Source: CAZWUZ01 sp964637655 [NCBI: uncultured bacterium] (GTDB taxonomy: Bacteria > DAOPZR01). Taken from it: 5,166 bases of DNA. The notes under the pieces were generated by a model that saw only the letters and a program-made list of their open reading frames with translations, was not told the origin of the DNA and made no database searches. Shown in pieces: positions 1-4,404 of the stretch. The stretch lies in assembly GCA_964637655.1 (NCBI GenBank), contig CAZWUZ010000194.1:1-5166 (forward strand), in the 5' to 3' direction. The translations under genes and the position numbers were made by a program. The stretch's first letter is position 1. Each line of letters opens with the position of its first letter.

Positions 1-116
1 AACCGGTGCACGACAACGCGCACAATCTGCACAGGTTGCTGGTAGACCGTGGCGAGGTTAAACACAGGGAAAAGAGCGGAAACCGTTGCCTTACGGCGTA
101 CCTGAGGCGGTATCGT
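1..116. other. Left edge, no gene recognised
   Basis: This stretch lies downstream of the minus-strand glycosyltransferase stop and runs to the window edge. On the minus strand the glycosyltransferase frame continues open after its TGA to the edge, but the only possible start inside it is a GTG with no Shine-Dalgarno sequence, so no gene is called. The segment is visibly less GC-rich than the gene beside it. A weak bulged hairpin (GCCT/AGGC around TAC/GTA) lies near 91-108, with no T tract immediately after it, so a terminator is not claimed. Confidence 0.4.
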
Positions 117-1643
117 TCAGCGTGGGATTACTCGCAATCGTTGCGGCCGGTCGCCATACACGTAGAGGTCTATGCCGGCCAGATGCTCCTCGTACTGCAG
201 AAAGCGGTGGCGTGACAACTCGTGGCGTAATCTGCCGCGCGCGTCCACCTGATGTGCGGCGATCAGCCAGACGCGCGGATGTCTGCCGATGACGGCAGCC
301 ACATCGACGATGTTGGTGTCGGTGATGGCGCGGTACACGGTAGCGGCGGCACTGTTGGCGCCCTGTTCTTCCGCTGACAGGAGCCGGCCGCTGACCGGGT
401 GGCGCACGGGAAAGGGGCGCAGGGGCAGATCAGTGCGCTGCGTGTAGTGGCGGTACACGGCGTCACGGCAATAACCGGCATTGAACAGCAGCAGATCATC
501 GGCTTGCGCGTTCTGGTCGATAAACCAGGCGAGGTAGCGCCATTCCTCCTTTTCCTGTGTCGTATAGTAGTGGTGCAGGACGGGGAGGTGGGCGAGCAGC
601 ACGGCCAGGACGAGGAGCGTGCGGAGCACCGGCGGGAATCCGCGGCGCAGCCACAGGGCGGTGAGCAGGCACCAGGCCGGGATCAGCGCGATGAAGTAGC
701 GGGGCAGGAAGAGCGACAGCACGGTGGCGGAAAGGCCCAGCCCGGCAAGCAGCGGCAGTACCGCCCACCACAGCAGCAGACGCTCGGCCGCGGCGCGGCG
801 GCCGGATGCCGGCCGCCGGAGCGCAGCGACGGCGGCGAGCAGCATGACGGGGAGCATCCAGCGCGGGCCGGCCAGCATGCCGGCGAGAGCGCCCAGTGAC
901 GACCAGTCGGGAACCGGCAGCATCCAGGCACTGCTGCCGCCGGCAACGGTGCCGGCGATGGTACGCAGGCCGGCCAGGACGGGCAGGCAGGCGACCCCCA
1001 TGACCAGCGCGGCGGTCAACCAGGGGCGCCAGGCGGTGCGGCGGCAGGCGGGCTCCCTGACCCAGCGCCAGCCAAGTTCCGCCACGTGCGGGAGCAGCAG
1101 CAGGACACCGAGTACATGGACATGCACGATGGCAATGGTCGTGGCAAGATACGCCGCCAGCGCCAGCCGGTTGCCGGGCCGGCGCAACAGGTGGATGCAG
1201 GCGCGGGTGGCCCAGAGCATCAGGAGGGTGACCAGCGCATAACCGCGCACTTCCTGCGCGTAATGGATTTGCAGCGGGGATACGGCCATGAAGAGTGACG
1301 CCAGGAGGGCGGCAGTGCGGCCGCCGAGGAGCCGGCCGAGGCGCCAGGTGGCACCGACGGCGGCGACGCTGCACAGCGCCGAGAGCAGTCGCGCGTTCGC
1401 GTCGCTGGTGCCGGTCAGGTGCAGCCAGGCGGCGAGCAGGGCGAAGTACAGCGGGGGATGGCCCACCGCGTAGCGGTCAGCCGCCATTTCCGGCAGCGGC
1501 AACTGCGCGGCCCGCAACGCATCCCCCTCATCGAGCCACAAACTCTCGTCGGCGATCCCGAACAGGCGCAGAAACAGCGCCAGCCCGAGCACGAGGCACC
1601 ATGCCAGCCGGAAGCTGCAGGCACGCCGGAAGACTGCCGGCAT
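117..1643 (-). CDS. GT39 / ArnT-like membrane glycosyltransferase
   Basis: Polytopic inner-membrane glycosyltransferase of the GT-C fold (GT39, dolichyl-phosphate-mannose or ArnT-like). Members move a sugar from a lipid-phosphate carrier onto lipid, protein or glycan on the outer face of the membrane. With the ATG at 1643 the protein has 508 residues. About ten hydrophobic segments span residues 13-356, followed by a soluble C-terminal domain (about 360-508). The first outer loop has LWLDEG with the Asp-Glu pair at 38-39, the conserved catalytic-site motif of the superfamily. HPPLYF (62-67), SPLQIHYAQEVRGYAL (122-137) and RYF (315-317) are typical of bacterial members. The frame is also open upstream to a GTG at 1727, but that codon lies inside the spacer of the predicted promoter, so the ATG just before the first membrane helix is preferred. 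The ATG has no Shine-Dalgarno sequence of its own and overlaps a TAA in another frame. Sugar donor and acceptor cannot be told from sequence. Confidence 0.85.
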   Translation of the reverse strand: MPAVFRRACSFRLAWCLVLGLALFLRLFGIADESLWLDEGDALRAAQLPLPEMAADRYAVGHPPLYFALLAAWLHLTGTSDANARLLSALCSVAAVGATWRLGRLLGGRTAALLASLFMAVSPLQIHYAQEVRGYALVTLLMLWATRACIHLLRRPGNRLALAAYLATTIAIVHVHVLGVLLLLPHVAELGWRWVREPACRRTAWRPWLTAALVMGVACLPVLAGLRTIAGTVAGGSSAWMLPVPDWSSLGALAGMLAGPRWMLPVMLLAAVAALRRPASGRRAAAERLLLWWAVLPLLAGLGLSATVLSLFLPRYFIALIPAWCLLTALWLRRGFPPVLRTLLVLAVLLAHLPVLHHYYTTQEKEEWRYLAWFIDQNAQADDLLLFNAGYCRDAVYRHYTQRTDLPLRPFPVRHPVSGRLLSAEEQGANSAAATVYRAITDTNIVDVAAVIGRHPRVWLIAAHQVDARGRLRHELSRHRFLQYEEHLAGIDLYVYGDRPQRLRVIPR

Positions 1644-1711
1644 TACGACGCGCACACCGCTGGACGGGATGGCCGGGGGAGTGGGGACAACGCTGCCTCC
1701 TGCGTGTTCAC
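1643..1711 (-). CDS. Possible short leader ORF upstream of the glycosyltransferase
   Basis: A minus-strand reading frame begins at GTG 1711, six bases after a predicted -10, and ends in TAA at 1645-1643. That TAA shares its last A with the glycosyltransferase ATG (TAATG). It encodes 22 residues, VNTQEAALSPLPRPSRPAVCAS. An alternative start is TTG at 1690, five bases after a perfect AGGAGG, giving a 15-residue proline-rich peptide. The glycosyltransferase ATG lacks its own ribosome site, so reinitiation after this frame would explain its translation. The frame is open further upstream too (to about 1951), so chance is a real alternative. No known leader peptide is recognised. Confidence 0.3.
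   Translation of the reverse strand: MNTQEAALSPLPRPSRPAVCAS
1696..1701 (-). promoter_or_regulatory. Perfect Shine-Dalgarno AGGAGG far from the annotated start
   Basis: AGGAGG on the minus strand sits about 52 bases before the glycosyltransferase ATG, too far to serve it directly. It is five bases before a TTG (1690-1688) in the leader frame. This spacing is the main support for translation of a short upstream peptide. If leader translation starts at GTG 1711 instead, the motif is simply coding sequence. Confidence 0.4.
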
Positions 1712-1717
1712 GCGAAC

Positions 1718-1746
1718 ATCGTACCACCGCCCGTCGCCGGCGTCAA
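1718..1746 (-). promoter_or_regulatory. Sigma-70-like promoter for the glycosyltransferase
   Basis: The minus strand reads TTGACG (1746-1741), a 17-base spacer, then TACGAT (1723-1718). The -35 matches the consensus at five of six positions. The -10 keeps the key T, A and final A and T. Transcription would start near 1711, downstream of the GTG at 1727, which argues against that longer start. The spacer ends in GGTGG, as does the promoter upstream of the CDF transporter. Confidence 0.55.
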
Positions 1747-1938
1747 CGGAAAACCTGAAACTGGTCCGCCGTCCGGGCGACGCCCTGCCGATGCTGCGCA
1801 GGCGGCGTCCCTGCGCGGGAAACCGACGACGGGCGTGCTCAGTATCACCGGCTGGAAGAATACGCCGCCGTATGATGAACGTAGCGAGCCGACCCCGGGG
1901 CGGGAAAATAAACGTAAACCTCCCGGCATCGACGCTGC

Positions 1939-1962
1939 CCTGCTCGCGCATGCGCGAGCAGG
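1939..1962. repeat. Perfect 24-base palindrome downstream of the SDR gene
   Basis: The half-sequence CCTGCTCGCGCA is followed directly by its exact reverse complement, with no central gap, centred between 1950 and 1951. In RNA it would fold into a very stable GC-rich hairpin. It lies about 65 bases past the stop of the minus-strand reductase gene. It could help end or protect the 3' end of the transporter-reductase message, act as a REP-like element, or be a protein-binding site. No U tract follows directly, so an intrinsic terminator of standard form is not supported. Confidence 0.6.
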
Positions 1963-1963
1963 A

Positions 1964-2013
1964 GCTGGTACACGCGGGACAGTCGCGCGCGCATCCGCGA
2001 CTGGCGGACCAGC
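1964..2013. repeat. Nested imperfect hairpin
   Basis: An inner stem pairs CAGTCGCG (1980-1987) with CGCGACTG (1996-2003) across an 8-base loop. An outer stem pairs GCTGGT (1964-1969) with ACCAGC (2008-2013). It starts one base after the perfect palindrome ends, so the two could fold as adjacent stem-loops. The inner loop and the palindrome share the string CGCGCAT. Role unknown; the position fits a structured 3' end of the reductase message. Confidence 0.5.
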
Positions 2014-2026
2014 AGCGCGCACTGCT
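2011..2026. repeat. Short hairpin reaching the SDR stop codon
   Basis: AGCAG (2011-2015) can pair with CTGCT (2022-2026) over a 6-base loop. It ends at the last base of the minus-strand reductase stop codon (TAA, 2028-2026). It is alternative to the outer stem of the neighbouring nested hairpin, since both use 2011-2013. It is weak on its own and is noted as part of a row of three inverted repeats. Confidence 0.3.
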
Positions 2027-3108
2027 TACACATTCAGCGGAATGGCGCGGGCGGAAATGCGGGAGAGGTTCCAGTAGCGGGCAATGGTGGGGATGGCCGA
2101 AAAATAGGAGGGGACGGCAGCACTGCTGATCTCCAGTTCCTGCCGCAGGGGACCGGCGTCAAAGCGGACGTTCATGGCGATGAACCGGTAGTGATGATAC
2201 AAGGCATTCGCCAGCCGGCGCCGGGTGCGCGTCAGCCCGGGTTCCGCTTCCGTCCACTCCGGGCCGAAGCGGGGGAGATCCAGAAAGCGGAGATGCGCGA
2301 CGGTTCCGGCGCGGGCCAGTTCGTCGGCCAGTTCGCGCATGAACCGGCAAAAAGAGGTGCCGGAAGGCAGGCCCGGTGAAATGAATATCCTGTCGTGCCG
2401 GAGGGTCGGCTTGAACGCGAGCGTGGCCAGCGCCGTCGCCGTGAAGTCGTAGGTAGTGCAATCCAGGCCGGCGGCGGCTGAAATGGGGATGACGCCAACC
2501 GTGAAAAAGGCTTTGGCGGCCCAGGTGATGTTGTCGCGGCGGGGCGGCATGTCGGCAGCGCAGCCCATCATGATGGTGGGCTTGGCGATGCGCACTTCGT
2601 AGGGCCACGTGGTGTGCGTGATGGCATCCTCGGCCAGGGCCTTGGAATGGGTGTAGGCGGTCAGGTGTCCGGTGCGCAGAAGGGGGAGCGGATCGCTTGC
2701 CCGCACCAGTTCGTTCGGCCGGATCCCGCAGTTCATGGCTGTGCCGACATACAGGAAGCGCCGGAGTCCCGGAACGTTGCGCAGCAGCTGCATCAGGGTC
2801 AGGGTGCCTGCGTAATTCACGGCATAGCAATCGTCTTCCTGCAGAAAATTGGTGTTGGCGGCAAGGTGGATGACGAGTCCGCTGAAACCGGCTTCGCGCA
2901 AGGTGGTGGCCACGGCGTGCAGGCTGTCGGGTTGCGCCATGTCGCCCTGCAGGATGGACAGGGAGCGGGGATGCCGCGTCGGCGGTTTTCTGGCCATGAT
3001 GAATATGCGGTTGACCCCCGGATGGCGCCTGAGCACGGCCAGGAGACGCAGACCTATTTCGCTGCTGGCGCCGGTGAGCAGAACATCGCAATCAGTGGGG
3101 GCCTTCAT
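2026..3108 (-). CDS. Extended SDR, thioester/fatty acyl reductase-like
   Basis: A 360-residue NAD(P)-binding Rossmann protein of the extended short-chain dehydrogenase class, closest in feel to the NAD_binding_4 (thioester reductase / fatty acyl-CoA reductase) group. The nucleotide-binding turn is LTGASSEIG (11-19), where the usual middle Gly of TGxxGxxG is Ser16. GDM (55-57) and HLAA (81-84) are the expected second and third strand motifs. YTHSK (152-156) supplies the catalytic Tyr152 and Lys156, with Thr123 in the position of the catalytic Ser/Thr. RIAKPTIMMG (173-182) matches the usual (I)RPxxxxG. The region around 303-326 (FIAMNVRFDAGPLRQEL) resembles the substrate domain of acyl reductases. 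No membrane segment or signal peptide is evident. The ATG overlaps the stop of the upstream CDF gene as ATGA, so the two are probably co-transcribed and translationally coupled. A sugar epimerase or sterol-dehydrogenase-like role is possible; the substrate is not known. Confidence 0.8.
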   Translation of the reverse strand: MKAPTDCDVLLTGASSEIGLRLLAVLRRHPGVNRIFIMARKPPTRHPRSLSILQGDMAQPDSLHAVATTLREAGFSGLVIHLAANTNFLQEDDCYAVNYAGTLTLMQLLRNVPGLRRFLYVGTAMNCGIRPNELVRASDPLPLLRTGHLTAYTHSKALAEDAITHTTWPYEVRIAKPTIMMGCAADMPPRRDNITWAAKAFFTVGVIPISAAAGLDCTTYDFTATALATLAFKPTLRHDRIFISPGLPSGTSFCRFMRELADELARAGTVAHLRFLDLPRFGPEWTEAEPGLTRTRRRLANALYHHYRFIAMNVRFDAGPLRQELEISSAAVPSYFSAIPTIARYWNLSRISARAIPLNV

Positions 3109-4049
3109 CCGGGAAGCTCGTGCACCGGGGGTGAACGCACGACGACCCGGACCTTGCTTCCGGACACGTCCTGCTCAATGGTCCGGGTGATGCGGGTAAT
3201 GGCGTGGTGGACGTCGCGCATGGTTGTATCCGGGTCAAAGCCAAGTTCGAGGTCAATGAATATTGTTCCGCCGGCGCGGCGGGAACGCACCGCATAAAAG
3301 GCCTCGTAGTCGTCGAAGTGCCGGGCGAGGTGTTTGACGATGCGCAACTGGAGGGATTCTTCGAGGGTTTTGTCGAGCAGGTCGTTGAGGGATCCCCGGA
3401 AGATTCCGGTGTAGGAGGCGATCACATAGAGGGCGATCAGCATGGCCACGAGCGGGTCGATATAGACATGCCAGGCGAAACCCCGGCAGAGCATGATGAG
3501 CAGCAGCGAGGTCATGATGCCGAGGTTCTGCAGGGCGCCGTTCCGGTTGGTTCGCCATTGGGTTTCCATGAGGGGCGAATACTCACGACGGGCAATACGC
3601 CGGTTGCGCCGCCACAGCCAGCAGTTGAAGCCCAACTCGACCAGATATGCCCCCACGCCAAGCCAGGTCATTGGCGCGGCCAGGCTCACGGGATGCATGA
3701 TTCGCCAGGCGCTGCCGGCGACCACGGCCACCATGCCCAGCATCAGGAGGGCGGAACTGATCAGCGCGCTGAAACTTTCCAGTTTGCCGAGTCCGTAATC
3801 AAAATGGGTTTTCGGATCCCGGGCCATGCGCCGCAGCGTGAGCCAGGCGAGCAGGCTGATCAGAAAACTGTTCAGATCGGAAAACCAGTCGGCGAGCAGC
3901 GCCAGGGAACCGACCAGCAAGGCGATGACCAGCGCCGGCAGGACGGAAACGGCATCCAGCAGGAAGACCAGACGCAACGCGCGTTCCCGCTCCTGCGCCC
4001 CGGGAAGCGACGCCGGCGGTGTCGAGGATACCCTCTCCCGTAAGTCCAT
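3105..4049 (-). CDS. CDF family cation transporter
   Basis: A 314-residue inner-membrane transporter of the cation diffusion facilitator family, which exports divalent metals such as Zn, Mn, Fe or Co against protons. Six hydrophobic segments lie near residues 27-46, 47-72, 95-115, 126-146, 171-188 and 196-214. A cytoplasmic dimerisation domain follows (about 225-305), with DVHHAI (279-284). The second helix keeps the Asp pair as DWFSD (D54, D58), and HFDYGLGKLES (82-92) and YIDPLVAMLIALY (196-208) are family signatures. The fifth-helix HxxxD is not seen; the region reads METQWRTNRNGALQNLG (161-177). The frame stays open to a GTG at 4229, but those 60 extra residues are not CDF-like and overlap promoter and repeat signals, so ATG 4049 is chosen. 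It sits only six bases after a predicted -10, which would make the message leaderless. It is first in an operon with the SDR gene. The metal cannot be assigned. Confidence 0.85.
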   Translation of the reverse strand: MDLRERVSSTPPASLPGAQERERALRLVFLLDAVSVLPALVIALLVGSLALLADWFSDLNSFLISLLAWLTLRRMARDPKTHFDYGLGKLESFSALISSALLMLGMVAVVAGSAWRIMHPVSLAAPMTWLGVGAYLVELGFNCWLWRRNRRIARREYSPLMETQWRTNRNGALQNLGIMTSLLLIMLCRGFAWHVYIDPLVAMLIALYVIASYTGIFRGSLNDLLDKTLEESLQLRIVKHLARHFDDYEAFYAVRSRRAGGTIFIDLELGFDPDTTMRDVHHAITRITRTIEQDVSGSKVRVVVRSPPVHELPG

Positions 4050-4055
4050 CAGACG

Positions 4056-4084
4056 ATAGTACCACCAGCACCGGCGGGCGTCAC
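4056..4084 (-). promoter_or_regulatory. Proximal promoter of the CDF-SDR operon
   Basis: The minus strand reads GTGACG (4084-4079), a 17-base spacer ending in GGTGG, then TACTAT (4061-4056). Six bases later comes the chosen ATG, so transcription would begin at or next to the start codon. The layout closely copies the glycosyltransferase promoter (shared TGACGCC after the -35 region and GGTGGTAC into the -10). No Shine-Dalgarno sequence precedes this ATG. Confidence 0.45.
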
Positions 4085-4130
4085 CGGGTATTTTGGCGAG
4101 GTGTGACCGACGACAGCGCGGCAACAACTC

Positions 4131-4189
4131 ACTGACGAAACAGGACGGGCGCAGACAGGGATCTGTTTCGACGTCAGTATGACTGACGT
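4131..4189. repeat. Overlapping inverted repeats with alternative pairing
   Basis: ACGTCAGT (4171-4178) is followed after three bases by its reverse complement ACTGACGT (4182-4189). The same CGTCAGT arm, together with the adjacent CTGTTTCG (4163-4170), can instead pair with ACTGACGAAACAG (4131-4143), leaving a three-base bulge. The two hairpins are therefore mutually exclusive. The block lies 47-105 bases upstream of the proximal CDF promoter -35 and inside the transcript predicted from the distal promoter. It may be an operator with repeated ACTGACG half-sites or an RNA switch. No known riboswitch family was recognised. Confidence 0.55.
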
Positions 4190-4219
4190 TGGCGTTGCGG
4201 AAAAAAATACGCTGGCGGC

Positions 4220-4248
4220 ATCCTAGCACGCTCCCGGCTGCGCGTCAA
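4220..4248 (-). promoter_or_regulatory. Distal promoter candidate for the CDF-SDR operon
   Basis: The minus strand reads TTGACG (4248-4243), a 17-base spacer, then TAGGAT (4225-4220). The -35 matches consensus at five of six positions. Predicted start is near 4213, giving a leader of about 160 bases before the CDF ATG that contains the alternative hairpins. A run of seven T residues (4207-4201) lies at about +7 to +13. It also overlaps the GTG at 4229, which is another reason to reject that start. Confidence 0.45.
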
Positions 4249-4266
4249 CGCTCCGCTTCCGCCTCC

Positions 4267-4279
4267 CGTTGCAGCAACG
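4267..4279. repeat. Short symmetric element in the divergent region
   Basis: CGTTGC and GCAACG flank a single central A (4273). The loop is too small for a good RNA hairpin, so it is more likely a small protein-binding dyad, or chance. It lies between the distal CDF promoter and the promoter of the primase-like gene. A second weak dyad, ATGCC/GGCAT with a five-base centre, lies at 4296-4310. Confidence 0.25.
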
Positions 4280-4348
4280 AAGAATGTCGCGCTCATGCCA
4301 ACCGGGCATCAGGGGCGGCGTCGTCAACCCGTTCACCCTGACGGCCGC

Positions 4349-4377
4349 TTGCGCCGGTACCGCGCGTAAGGTATAGT
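4349..4377 (+). promoter_or_regulatory. Promoter of the primase-like gene
   Basis: TTGCGC (4349-4354), a 17-base spacer and TATAGT (4372-4377) form a good sigma-70-like promoter. The -10 matches five of six consensus bases. Transcription would start near 4384, giving a short 5' untranslated region of about 20 bases that contains the Shine-Dalgarno sequence. It is divergent from the CDF-SDR operon promoters. Confidence 0.55.
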
Positions 4378-4392
4378 CGGCACACGTCGTCC

Positions 4393-4400
4393 GGGAGGGG
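4393..4400 (+). promoter_or_regulatory. Shine-Dalgarno sequence of the primase-like gene
   Basis: GGGAGGGG lies four bases before ATG 4405, with its GGAGG core (4394-4398) six bases away. This fixes the start of the plus-strand gene and contrasts with the minus-strand genes, whose starts lack such a site. Confidence 0.7.
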
Positions 4401-4404
4401 ACCC

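Larger units (their letters stand above)
1747..2025. other. Gap between the SDR stop and the glycosyltransferase promoter
   Basis: Several overlapping frames are open here, but none has recognisable protein character or a ribosome site, and they are probably a by-product of high GC content. The right part (1939-2026) is full of inverted repeats, listed separately. Further left are an 8-base CCCCGGGG palindrome (1893-1900) and an A/T-rich patch (about 1905-1918) that stands out from the GC-rich surroundings. It lies on the minus strand beyond the palindrome, but about 20 bases away, too far to act as a classic terminator U tract. Confidence 0.4.

Noticed and set aside
1-116. A glycosyltransferase-like minus-strand frame running off the left edge
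   Set aside because: It has no credible start codon or ribosome site, and too few residues are visible to judge.
399-1298. Long plus-strand open frames antisense to the glycosyltransferase (for example 399-899 and 724-1242)
   Set aside because: They are low-complexity, rich in Arg, Gly and Gln, and lie opposite a gene with clear GT39 motifs; they are GC-driven shadow frames.
1644-1727. N-terminal extension of the glycosyltransferase from GTG 1727
   Set aside because: The start would lie inside the spacer of a good promoter and upstream of its predicted transcription start; the extra 28 residues are not family-like.
1295-2129. Plus-strand frames 1295-2077 and 1419-2129 and minus-strand frame 1708-2022 across the intergenic gap
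   Set aside because: No ribosome site, no recognisable domain, and composition typical of out-of-frame GC-rich DNA.
4050-4213. A known metal riboswitch (yybP-ykoY or NiCo) ahead of the CDF gene
   Set aside because: The conserved cores of those classes as I remember them are not seen; only unclassified alternative hairpins are present.
4050-4229. N-terminal extension of the CDF protein from GTG 4229
   Set aside because: The 60 extra residues do not resemble a CDF N-terminus and overlap promoter hexamers and inverted repeats.
4322-4327. A third TTGACG on the minus strand
   Set aside because: At 17 bases spacing the -10 position reads GGTTGG, so no promoter is supported.
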